A DNA stretch of 64,000 bases from Streptomyces sp. Je 1-332 (GTDB lineage: Bacteria; Actinomycetota; Actinomycetes; Streptomycetales; Streptomycetaceae): NCBI RefSeq assembly GCF_040730185.1, contig NZ_CP160402.1, forward strand, positions 3,162,001 through 3,226,000, read 5' to 3'. The notes under the pieces were generated by a model. The model made no database searches. It had not been told where the DNA came from and was given only the letters and a program-made list of their open reading frames with translations. Shown piece by piece: positions 25,397-33,549 of this stretch. The position numbers and the translations under genes are program-made. Position 1 is the stretch's first letter. Each line of letters begins with the position of its first letter.

Positions 25397-26791
25397 ATGC
25401 GCAGCAGTCTTCGATCACGCAGGACACCGCAACACCGGCGTACCACGGCCAAGTTCGCCGCGGCCTTCGTCGCGGGCGCGCTCGCGCTCACCGTCACCGC
25501 GTGCGGCGGGGACGACGGCGGGGAGAAGGACAGCGGGGACAAGGGCGGCGGCAAGGAGGACGGCGCCACGGTCCAGCTGCCCAAGCTGGACGGGCAGACC
25601 GTCTCCGTCTCCGCCGTCTGGGGCGGCTCGGAGCGGAAGGTCTTCCTCAAGGTCCTCGACGAGTTCGAGAAGCGGACCGGGGCCAAGGTCACCTTCGTAC
25701 CGGCCCAGGACCCCATCATCAGCTTCCTGGAGTCGAAGGTCGCGGGCGGCCAGCCGCCGGACGTCGCGATGCTTCCGCAGGTCGGCGCGATCGAGCAGGC
25801 CGTGGAGAACAAGTGGGCCAAGCCGGTCGGGCCCGAGGCGCAGAAGCAGCTCGACAAGAACTACGCGCAGGGCTGGCAGGACCTCGGAACCGTCGACGAC
25901 AAGCAGTACGGCGTGTACTTCAAGGCGGCCAACAAGTCCCTGGTCTGGTACAACACCCAGGTCTTCGACAACGCGGGCGCCAAGGCACCCAAGACGTGGG
26001 ACGACTTCGTGAAGACGGCCCAGACCGTGTACGACTCCGGCGTACCGCCGGTCTCGGTCGCGGGCGCCGACGGCTGGACCCTCACCGACTGGTTCGAGAA
26101 CATCTACCTCTCGCAGGCGGGCCCGGAGAAGTACGACGACCTCGCCGAGCACGAGATCAAGTGGACGGACCCCTCCGTGAAGGAGGCGCTGACCACGCTC
26201 GGCGAGATCTTCGGCAAGAAGGGCTTCGTCGCGGGCGGCGCCGACAAGGCGCTGCAGACCGAGTTCCCCGCCTCCGTGAAGCAGACGTTCACCGGCGGCG
26301 ACCAGCCGAAGGCGGGCATGGTCTTCGAGGGCGACATGGTCTCGCTGCCGATCTCGGAGACGAAGGCGAAGATCGGCACGGACGCCAAGGTGTTCCCCTT
26401 CCCGGCGGTCGGCGACGAGTCCCCCGCGGTCGTCGGCGGTGACGCAGCCGTGGCGCTGAAGGACAGCAAGGGCGCCCAGGCTCTGCTCACGTTCCTCGCG
26501 TCACCGGACTCGGCCAAGATCTGGGCGGAGTCGGGCGGTTTCGTCTCCCCGAACAAGGAGCTCGACCTGGCGGCGTACCCGAACGACGTGCAGCGTGACA
26601 TCGCCAAGGCGCTGATCGCGGCCGGTGACGACATCCGCTTCGACATGTCCGACCAGGCCCCGCAGGCCTTCGGCGGCACGCCCGGCAAGGGCGAGTGGAA
26701 GGCGCTGCAGGACTTCCTGAAGAACCCCAAGGACGTGGCGGGCACGCAGAAGGCGCTGGAGACGGCCGCCGCCGCGGCCTACAAGGACTGA
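25397..26791 (+). CDS. ABC sugar-importer binding lipoprotein
   Basis: A 464-residue extracellular solute-binding protein (family 1), probably for an oligosaccharide. The lipobox VTAC places the lipid-modified Cys at residue 36, followed by a Gly/Asp/Lys linker (GGDDGGEKDSGDKGGGK). Domain features include VSAVWGGSERKVFLKVLDEFEKRTG and the late VVGGDAAVALKDSKGAQALLTFLASPDSAKIWAESGGF. The ATG at 25397 follows AACGGGGCAGTG. Two permease genes follow at once; no ATPase gene is present, as usual in Streptomyces where MsiK elsewhere energises such importers. The upstream gap 25243-25396 contains TTGACA at 25309 but no convincing -10. Confidence 0.92.
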   Translation: MRSSLRSRRTPQHRRTTAKFAAAFVAGALALTVTACGGDDGGEKDSGDKGGGKEDGATVQLPKLDGQTVSVSAVWGGSERKVFLKVLDEFEKRTGAKVTFVPAQDPIISFLESKVAGGQPPDVAMLPQVGAIEQAVENKWAKPVGPEAQKQLDKNYAQGWQDLGTVDDKQYGVYFKAANKSLVWYNTQVFDNAGAKAPKTWDDFVKTAQTVYDSGVPPVSVAGADGWTLTDWFENIYLSQAGPEKYDDLAEHEIKWTDPSVKEALTTLGEIFGKKGFVAGGADKALQTEFPASVKQTFTGGDQPKAGMVFEGDMVSLPISETKAKIGTDAKVFPFPAVGDESPAVVGGDAAVALKDSKGAQALLTFLASPDSAKIWAESGGFVSPNKELDLAAYPNDVQRDIAKALIAAGDDIRFDMSDQAPQAFGGTPGKGEWKALQDFLKNPKDVAGTQKALETAAAAAYKD

Positions 26792-26795
26792 CCCG

Positions 26796-28145
26796 GTGGC
26801 GTCCGCGAACGCCGGGGGCGCGCCGAGTGCGGCGCTGCCCCCGGCCCCGAAACCGCGCAAGAGCGTGACCGGCACCCGCAAGGGCATGGCGGTGCTGTTC
26901 CTGGCACCGGCTCTGGTGCTGCTCGGCGCGCTCGTCCTCTACCCCATCGGGTACTCGGTCTTCCGCAGCTTCTTCGACAAGTCGGGCGACTTCACCGCGT
27001 TCGGCAACTACAAGACCCTGTTCACGGACGACACCATCCTGACCGCGATCAAGAACAACGCGATCTGGGTGGTCGTCGCCCCGACCCTCTCGACGGGGCT
27101 CGGCCTGATCTTCGCCGTGCTCACCGAGCGGATCCGCTGGGGCACGGCGTTCAAGCTGGTCATCTTCATGCCGATGGCGATCTCGATGCTCGCGGCCGGC
27201 ATCATCTTCCGGCTCGTCTACGAGTCGGACCCCGACCGGGGTGTCGCCAACGCCATCGCCGTGACCGCGCACGACACCTTCGCCGAGTCGTCCGCCTTCC
27301 CGCAGGCGCACCCCAGTACGGAGTCGCCGCTGAAGTCGGCGAGCGGCGGGGCCTTCATCACGCGGAAGCCGGTCAGCGCGGGCACTCCGGTGATGCTTCC
27401 GCTGACCGGTGTCGCGCCGGACAGCATGCCGGACGACGCCAAGTCCGCCGCGGCCGCGAAGCCGGACCCCGACAAGGTCACCGGAACGGCCTGGCAGGAC
27501 TTCACGCGCGGCAAGGGCCGGGGAGAGATGAACGCCCCGGACAAGGCCGAGTTCGGCTACCCCGGCATCAAGGTCGAAGCCGTCAAGAACGGCAAGGTGG
27601 TGGCATCGGCCGAGGCCGCGGCGGACGGCACCTTCGCCCTCCCCAAGGAGGCCGACGGGGCCCAACTCCGCTTCCCGGCATCGAACTTCCGCGAGCCGTA
27701 CAACGGCGTCGACTGGCTCGGCCCCTCCCTCATCACGCCCGCGGTCATCGGCTCGTACCTGTGGATCTGGGTGGGCTTCGCGATGGTCCTGATCGCGGCG
27801 GGTCTCGCCAGTGTGCCGCGTGAACTCCTTGAGGCCGCCCGGGTGGACGGCGCCAACGAGTGGCAGGTGTTCCGCAGGATCACGGTGCCGATCCTCGCGC
27901 CGGTGCTCGCGGTGGTGACGGTCACGCTCATGATCAACGTCCTGAAGATCTTCGACCTGATCTTCATCATCGCGCCGAACTCCTCGAAGGACGACGCGAA
28001 CGTCCTGGCGCTCCAGCTCTACAACTCCGCGTTCCTCGACGAGGATTCAGGCGTGGCGAGCGCGATCGCCGTGCTCCTCTTCCTCCTCGTGATCCCGGTG
28101 ATGCTCTTCAATGTGCGGCGACTTCGGCGGGAGGCTCGGCGATGA
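26796..28145 (+). CDS. ABC sugar-importer permease with large inserted domain
   Basis: A 449-residue MalF-type inner-membrane permease; normal relatives have about 300 residues. Helices at about 31-50, 90-110 and 119-141 are followed by an insertion of about 150 residues (150-305) that is hydrophilic and ends in a beta-like segment (GYPGIKVEAVKNGKVVASAEAAADGTFALP) resembling Ig-like or carboxypeptidase-regulatory folds. Then the normal second half resumes: WVGFAMVLIAAGLASVP, the EAA loop ELLEAARVDGANEWQVFRRITVP and the last helices. The insert should lie outside the membrane near the binding protein. Start GTG at 26796, four bases after the lipoprotein stop. Confidence 0.9.
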   Translation: MASANAGGAPSAALPPAPKPRKSVTGTRKGMAVLFLAPALVLLGALVLYPIGYSVFRSFFDKSGDFTAFGNYKTLFTDDTILTAIKNNAIWVVVAPTLSTGLGLIFAVLTERIRWGTAFKLVIFMPMAISMLAAGIIFRLVYESDPDRGVANAIAVTAHDTFAESSAFPQAHPSTESPLKSASGGAFITRKPVSAGTPVMLPLTGVAPDSMPDDAKSAAAAKPDPDKVTGTAWQDFTRGKGRGEMNAPDKAEFGYPGIKVEAVKNGKVVASAEAAADGTFALPKEADGAQLRFPASNFREPYNGVDWLGPSLITPAVIGSYLWIWVGFAMVLIAAGLASVPRELLEAARVDGANEWQVFRRITVPILAPVLAVVTVTLMINVLKIFDLIFIIAPNSSKDDANVLALQLYNSAFLDEDSGVASAIAVLLFLLVIPVMLFNVRRLRREARR

Positions 28146-29023
28146 CCACCCAAGTCGAAGCGGTGAAGGCGAAAGAGTCGCTCGGCGGGCGGATCGCCGC
28201 CGTCCTGAGCGGCACCGCCGTACGCGTCTTCCTCGTCGTCGTCGCGCTGTTCTGGCTGGTGCCGACGATCGGTCTGCTGCTCGGTTCGCTGCGCACGTCG
28301 GCCGACATGGCGGAGAGCGGCTGGTGGAAGGTCTTCTCCACGCCGTCGCAGATGACGCTGGACAACTACACGACCCTGCTCAAGGACGAGACGATCACCG
28401 ACTCGATCCTGTCCAGCATCATGATCACCGTCCCGGCGACACTGCTCGTCGTGATCATCGGGTCCCTCGCCGGGTACGCCTTCGCGTGGATGGAGTTCCC
28501 GGGCCGCGACTGGTGGTTCATCGGCGTCGTCGGGCTGCTCGTGGTGCCCGTGCAGGTGGCGCTGCTCCCGGTGTCGAAGATCTTCGGCGCGATCGGGATC
28601 TTCGAGTCGACGATCGGCGTGGTCATCTTCCACGTGGCCTTCGGCCTGCCGTTCGCGATCTTCCTCCTGCGGAACTTCTTCGCGGAGATACCCCGCGAAC
28701 TTCTGGAGGCGGCACGCCTGGACGGAGCCGGTGAACTGCGGCTGTTCTTCCGGGTCGTGATGCCGCTCGGCGCGCCCGCGATCGCCTCGCTCGGCATCTT
28801 CCAGTTCCTCTGGGTCTGGAACGACATGCTGATCGCGCTGATCTTCGCCGACTCCAAGAGCCCGCCGATCACGGTCGCGCTCCAGCAACAGGTGCGCTCC
28901 TTCGGCGACAACGTGCAGATCCTCGCCCCGGGCGCGTTCATCTCGATGGTGATCCCGCTGGCCGTGTTCTTCGCGTTCCAGCGGCAGTTCGTGTCCGGCG
29001 TGATGGCGGGCGCGGTCAAGTAA
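28142..29023 (+). CDS. ABC sugar-importer permease (MalG type)
   Basis: A 293-residue partner permease of normal length with six helices and the EAA loop ELLEAARLDGAGELRLFFRVVMPL. The start ATG overlaps the stop of the first permease (ATGA), so the two subunits are translationally coupled. The C-terminus FAFQRQFVSGVMAGAVK is the family standard. A strong terminator follows at 29057, closing the importer operon. Confidence 0.93.
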   Translation: MTTQVEAVKAKESLGGRIAAVLSGTAVRVFLVVVALFWLVPTIGLLLGSLRTSADMAESGWWKVFSTPSQMTLDNYTTLLKDETITDSILSSIMITVPATLLVVIIGSLAGYAFAWMEFPGRDWWFIGVVGLLVVPVQVALLPVSKIFGAIGIFESTIGVVIFHVAFGLPFAIFLLRNFFAEIPRELLEAARLDGAGELRLFFRVVMPLGAPAIASLGIFQFLWVWNDMLIALIFADSKSPPITVALQQQVRSFGDNVQILAPGAFISMVIPLAVFFAFQRQFVSGVMAGAVK

Positions 29024-29056
29024 CGGACCTTGCCGGCACAGGTGCAGACGTTCGAC

Positions 29057-29092
29057 GAGTGAGGCGGCCCCACGAGCGGGGCCGCCTCACTC
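29057..29092 (+). terminator. terminator of the ABC importer operon
   Basis: A perfect 15-bp inverted repeat (29057-29071 with 29078-29092, arm GAGTGAGGCGGCCCC) with a 6-base loop lies 34 bases after the last permease stop. Confidence 0.85.
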
Positions 29093-29157
29093 GCACCCCT
29101 CCCCCAAATGCCACATTCGGCGTAACTCGACCGGCGGCCGGGCCGTTTCCGGGCAGT

Positions 29158-31434
29158 ATGCCCGCGCCGACCCATGGATGTGCCTTGCCCCGGTTCAGTG
29201 TCATCGTGCCCGTGTACAAGGTGCAGGCATATCTGCACGCATGCCTCGAATCCGTCCTCGGGCAGTCGTTCACGGATCTTGAGCTGATCGCGGTCGACGA
29301 CGCATCCCCGGACGCGTGCGGCGCCATCATCGACGAACACGCGGCCCACGACGCCCGGGTGAAGGCCGTCCACCTCAAGGAGAACGTCGGCCTCGGCCCG
29401 GCACGCAACGCGGGCATGGCGCACGCCACCGGCGAGTACCTGATCTTCCTCGACAGCGACGACACCCTCACCCCTGGCGCCCTGCACGCGATCTCCGACC
29501 GCCTCAAGGAGACGGACGGCCCGGACGTCCTGATCTACGACTACGCGCGCACGTTCTGGTCGGGCGAGGCCGTGCGCAACCAGTACGCGGCCCTCCTGAC
29601 GGAGGAGGGCCGGGCCCCCTTCCGGCTGATCGACCGGCCAGGTCTGCTGCGCCTGTTGATGGTCGCCTGGAACAAGGCATACCGCCGCGACTTCATCGAG
29701 CGCGAGGGCTTCACCTTCCCGCCCGGCCTCTACGAGGACACGCCCTGGACCGCTCCGGTCCTGATGAAGGCGGACGCGATCGCCACCCTCGACCGGGTCT
29801 GCGTGCACTACCTCCAGCGCCGCCGCGGCAGCATCCTGCGCACCACCACCCGCAGACACTTCGAGATCTTCGACCAGTACGAGCGGGTCTTCGCGTTCCT
29901 CGACGAGCACCCGGAACTCTCGGCGGCCTGGCGGCCCGTCCTCTTCAGGAAGATGGTCGACCATCTCTCGGCGGTCTTCACCAAGCGCGACCGCCTCCCA
30001 CGCGGCAGCCGCGCCGAGTTCCTGCGCAGGGCCCGCTCCCACTACCGCCGTTACCGCGTCCCCGGCCCCAGGCCACGCGCCCGCGCCCGCGTGCGGCACG
30101 GCCTGGTGCGCCTCGGCACCCACCGCACCTACCGGACCCTGTGGGCGGCACTGCGGTTCAGATCACGGGCCAAGCGGTACGCCACGACCGCACACCGCCG
30201 CGCCAAGGACGCCGTGCTGCAACTGCACTACCGCGTCCAGCTGCGTCTGCCGCTGCGCGCCGACCGCGCGGTCTTCTCCTCGTACTGGGGGCGCGGCTAC
30301 GGCTGCAATCCCGGCGCCCTGGAGGCCGCGATGCGCGAGCACGCCCCGCACATGCGCACCGCGTGGATCGCGGACCCCTCCCACCACCACACCCTGCCGA
30401 CGGCGACCCGCAGGCTGTGTCCCGGGACGGCCGCGTACTGGACCGCCCTCGCGCGCTCCAAGTACCTCGTCAACAACGTGGACTTCGACCGCAGGCTCGT
30501 CAAGCGCCCCGGCCAGATCATGATCCAGACCCAGCACGGCACGCCCCTGAAGCTGATGGGCCTCGACCTCCAGGACCGTCCCGCCGCCGCCCGTGGCATG
30601 GACTTCGCCGCCCTCCTGCGCAACGCCGACAAATGGGACTACGTCCTGTCGGCGAACCGCCACTCCACGCTGGTCTGGGAGCGCGTCTTCCCGGCCTCGT
30701 TCACCACGCTCGAGTACGGCTATCCGCGCAACGACATCTACCAGCGGGCGAGCACCGCCGACGTGGCCCGCCACCGCGAGTCCCTCGGCATCCCCCGGGG
30801 CGCCGTCGCCATCCTCTACGCGCCCACCCTGCGCGACTACCGCCACTCGCAGCTGCGCTCCCTCGACCTGGAACGGATCCTGCGCGGCCTCGGCCCCCGC
30901 TACGTCATCCTGACCCGCGCCCACCACTCGTACGAAGCCCCCTTGGCGCCCTCGTCGGACCGTCTGATCGACGTCTCGCACCACCCGAACGTCGAGACCC
31001 TCTGTCTGGCGTCCGACGCCCTGGTCACCGACTACTCGTCGCTGATGTTCGACTACGCCAACCTCGACCGACCCGTCGTCCTGTACGCCACCGACTGGGA
31101 GGCGTACGAGGCGGCCCGCGGCACCTATTTCGACGTGCGTGAGTTCCCGCCCGGCGTGATCGCGCGCAGCGAGGACGAGCTCACCGACATCTTCGCCACC
31201 GGCCACTGGCGCGGCTCGCGCTCGGCGCAGCTGCGCGCCGCGTTCCGAGACCGCTTCTGCGTGTACGACGACGGTCGGGCCGCTGAACGAGTTGTGAGGC
31301 ATGTGGTGCTCGGTGAGGCAGGGGGTCTACCGTCTGTGGCGCCACTGGCGGACCGGCATCCGGCGCCGGCCGCCGGAGTGGCCGACGTGCCGCTGCCGCG
31401 GGCCGACGCCTTCCCGCCCACTCCGCGCTGCTAA
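29158..31434 (+). CDS. GT2-TagF bifunctional wall-polymer transferase
   Basis: A 758-residue two-domain enzyme. The N-terminal GT-A domain (about 10-240) has VDDAS (46-50) and FLDSDD (97-102). A basic linker follows (about 300-390), then a CDP-glycerol glycerophosphotransferase (TagF-like) domain with TQHGTPLK (His460), YGYPRNDIY, LYAPTLRD, TRAHHSY and DALVTDYSSLMFDYANLDRP. TagF-type domains move glycerol-phosphate or another polyol/sugar phosphate onto a lipid-linked chain at the inner face of the membrane. Both active sites look intact. ATG at 29158 is preferred (weak GGGCAG site). It opens the glycopolymer locus, just after the importer terminator. Confidence 0.88.
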   Translation: MPAPTHGCALPRFSVIVPVYKVQAYLHACLESVLGQSFTDLELIAVDDASPDACGAIIDEHAAHDARVKAVHLKENVGLGPARNAGMAHATGEYLIFLDSDDTLTPGALHAISDRLKETDGPDVLIYDYARTFWSGEAVRNQYAALLTEEGRAPFRLIDRPGLLRLLMVAWNKAYRRDFIEREGFTFPPGLYEDTPWTAPVLMKADAIATLDRVCVHYLQRRRGSILRTTTRRHFEIFDQYERVFAFLDEHPELSAAWRPVLFRKMVDHLSAVFTKRDRLPRGSRAEFLRRARSHYRRYRVPGPRPRARARVRHGLVRLGTHRTYRTLWAALRFRSRAKRYATTAHRRAKDAVLQLHYRVQLRLPLRADRAVFSSYWGRGYGCNPGALEAAMREHAPHMRTAWIADPSHHHTLPTATRRLCPGTAAYWTALARSKYLVNNVDFDRRLVKRPGQIMIQTQHGTPLKLMGLDLQDRPAAARGMDFAALLRNADKWDYVLSANRHSTLVWERVFPASFTTLEYGYPRNDIYQRASTADVARHRESLGIPRGAVAILYAPTLRDYRHSQLRSLDLERILRGLGPRYVILTRAHHSYEAPLAPSSDRLIDVSHHPNVETLCLASDALVTDYSSLMFDYANLDRPVVLYATDWEAYEAARGTYFDVREFPPGVIARSEDELTDIFATGHWRGSRSAQLRAAFRDRFCVYDDGRAAERVVRHVVLGEAGGLPSVAPLADRHPAPAAGVADVPLPRADAFPPTPRC

Positions 31435-31476
31435 CCCCCCGCACCGTCCTCCTTCCCCCATCCCCTGGGACCCGAT

Positions 31477-32355
31477 ATGCAGAACGCTTCCGCCAACACC
31501 GGCCACCTGCCGCGGCCGAGCCGACTCTCCGACGTGAAGGGGTGGTTCCACCCGGTCGACCAGGTGCTCTTCGACTGGATCCTGAGCCGGCAGCGCGATC
31601 TGGAGCAGCGGGGTGATCTGCTGGAGCTCGGCGCCTATCTGGGCAAGAGCGCCATCTTCATGGGCGCGTATCTCCGTCCGGACGAGACGTTCACCGTCTG
31701 TGACCTCTTCGACTCCCCCGCCCCCGACGAGGCCAACTCCGCCGAGATGGGCCGCTCGTACGCCACGCTGACGCGCCGCGCCTTCGAGGCCAACTACCGC
31801 TCCTTCCACGACGGTCTGCCGCGGATCGTCCAGGAGCCGTCATCGGGGATCACCGCGCACGTGGAGCCGGACAGCTGCCGCTTCGTGCACATCGACGCCT
31901 CGCATCTGTACGAGCACGTCCACGCGGACATCGCCGCCGCCAAGGAGGTGCTCGGGCCGGACGGGATCGTGGTGCTCGACGACTTCCGGGCCGAGCACTG
32001 TCCGGGCGTGGCCGCGGCGACCTGGGGAGCCGTGGCGAGCACCGGGCTCAAACCGCTGACCATCACGGCCACCAAGTTCTACGGGACATGGGGGAGTTAC
32101 GACGCGATCCACGCCGATCTCGCCGCGTTCCTGAAGGAACGCGACGACATGTGGCACGGCGCCGAGGAGGTCGCGGGCTTCCCGATGATCCGGATCAGCG
32201 GCAAGAAGGCGAGGCAGCCGGAGCACCCGGTGTCACGGCACGCGGAGGAACCCGCCCCGGAGGCCCCGGCCGCCGGCCCGCCCCGGCCCACCGGCGCCGG
32301 GAGCCGGGCCAAGGGCCTGCTCTCGTCCCTGCTCACGCGCTCGGGCCGTTCCTGA
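31477..32355 (+). CDS. class I SAM methyltransferase (Methyltransf_24-like)
   Basis: A 292-residue protein whose first about 230 residues form a Rossmann-like fold: LLELGAYLGKSAIFMGAYL (motif I region), FTVCDLFD (motif II acid), FVHIDASHLYEHVHADI and GIVVLDDF. Such proteins occur in polysaccharide loci as O-methyltransferases or related hydroxylase-like enzymes. The last 60 residues are a Pro/Ala/Arg-rich tail. The gene lies 42 bases after the GT2-TagF gene in the same direction and probably belongs to its transcript. It converges with the GT4 gene, with 12 bases between the ends. Confidence 0.78.
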   Translation: MQNASANTGHLPRPSRLSDVKGWFHPVDQVLFDWILSRQRDLEQRGDLLELGAYLGKSAIFMGAYLRPDETFTVCDLFDSPAPDEANSAEMGRSYATLTRRAFEANYRSFHDGLPRIVQEPSSGITAHVEPDSCRFVHIDASHLYEHVHADIAAAKEVLGPDGIVVLDDFRAEHCPGVAAATWGAVASTGLKPLTITATKFYGTWGSYDAIHADLAAFLKERDDMWHGAEEVAGFPMIRISGKKARQPEHPVSRHAEEPAPEAPAAGPPRPTGAGSRAKGLLSSLLTRSGRS

Positions 32356-32367
32356 CCTCCGGAGAGT

Positions 32368-33549
32368 TCACCGCTCCAGGAGTTCGAAGAGTTCCTCCCA
32401 GCGTTCAAGGACCCGTGCCTCGGAGAACCGCTGGACGTTCCTGCGGGCCCGTTCCCCCATCGCGTCCCGCAGCCGTGGGTTGCCGGTGAGGCGCAGGACG
32501 CGGTCGGCGAGGGCCTCGATGTCGCCGGCGGGGGCGAGCAGGCCGTCCTCGCCGTGGCGCACGATCTCGCGGACGCCGGGCGCGCAGTCGAAGGCGGCGC
32601 AGGGCACCGCGCTGGCCATCGCCTCCATCAGGGCCAGCGGGAAGCCCTCGCCGCGGGACGACTGCACGAAGAGGGAGCTCTCAGCGAGCACGCCGGGCAC
32701 ATCGCTGGTGCGGCCACGCCACTGGACCGAACCGTCGAGGCCAAGGCGCGTGCACTGCCGCCTGAGGTCGGCCTCGTCCGCTCCGGCGCCGTAGATCCGC
32801 AGCGTCCAGTCGGGGCGCTGCGGGGCGACCAGCGCCCAGGTGTCGACGAGCATGTCGACGCCCTTCTGGTCGGCGAGCCTGCCGATGCTGCAGACCACCT
32901 TGCCCTCGCGGCGCGAGGGCACGTCGGGGAGGTGGGCCAGGGCGTTGGGCATCGCGCCGACGTTGTGCATGCCGTCGGCGATCCAGTCGTCGGCGTCCTC
33001 CTGGGTGAGCGCCAGCCAGCGGTCCACGGCGGGGTAGCTGCGCCTGATCGCGCGGTAGCGGTGGCAGGCGCGGGTGTAGGCGTACGACTCATGGCTCATG
33101 CCGATGACGCGCAGGCCCGCGGTGTCCGCCTCCCTGATCCACTCCATCGGCCAGACCTGCGTGACGATGGCGACCGCGCCGGGGCGTGCGGCACGAAAGA
33201 GCTGCGAGAGCCGGTCGACGGTGCGGCGCTTGGCGGCGGCCCGCGCGGCCTCGCGCCGCCACGCCACCACGTTGAGCCGGCCGATGCCGCTGACCGGGCG
33301 CGGGGTCGGCGGATGCTCGCGGTAGAGGCTGGTCACGGGGTAGCCGCGGTCGTCGGGGAGGGCCAGTTTCAGCTCGGCCTCGTGGACGCCGATGACGTGC
33401 ACACGGTGGCCGTTGCCCTGGAAGAGCCGCGCCATCTGGTGGGCCCAGGCGGTGACACCGCCGAGTTCGTCGACGGTGTTCGCCACGAGGAAGACATCGC
33501 GGCTCTTCCTGGCGGCCGCGATCCTCGTGGTCGCGATCGTCGTGGTCAT
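32368..33549 (-). CDS. GT4-family glycosyltransferase (GT-B fold)
   Basis: A 393-residue retaining glycosyltransferase. The N-terminal half begins DVFLVANTVDELGGVTAWAHQMA, a donor/acceptor Gly-rich loop; the C-terminal half has CSIGRLADQKGVDMLVDTW and the EX7E motif in SSRGEGFPLALMEAMA. ATG at 33549 is preceded by GAAGAGGGACGGGG and overlaps the stop of the upstream gene (ATGA). It is the last of three coupled genes. The C-terminal half is very similar to that of the truncated gene at the right edge (63377), so the locus holds a pair of GT4 paralogues. Confidence 0.92.
   Translation of the reverse strand: MTTTIATTRIAAARKSRDVFLVANTVDELGGVTAWAHQMARLFQGNGHRVHVIGVHEAELKLALPDDRGYPVTSLYREHPPTPRPVSGIGRLNVVAWRREAARAAAKRRTVDRLSQLFRAARPGAVAIVTQVWPMEWIREADTAGLRVIGMSHESYAYTRACHRYRAIRRSYPAVDRWLALTQEDADDWIADGMHNVGAMPNALAHLPDVPSRREGKVVCSIGRLADQKGVDMLVDTWALVAPQRPDWTLRIYGAGADEADLRRQCTRLGLDGSVQWRGRTSDVPGVLAESSLFVQSSRGEGFPLALMEAMASAVPCAAFDCAPGVREIVRHGEDGLLAPAGDIEALADRVLRLTGNPRLRDAMGERARRNVQRFSEARVLERWEELFELLER

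Noticed and set aside
25397..29023. ABC importer lacking an ATPase as a broken operon
   Set aside because: Streptomyces sugar importers normally share the MsiK ATPase encoded elsewhere, so the absence is expected.
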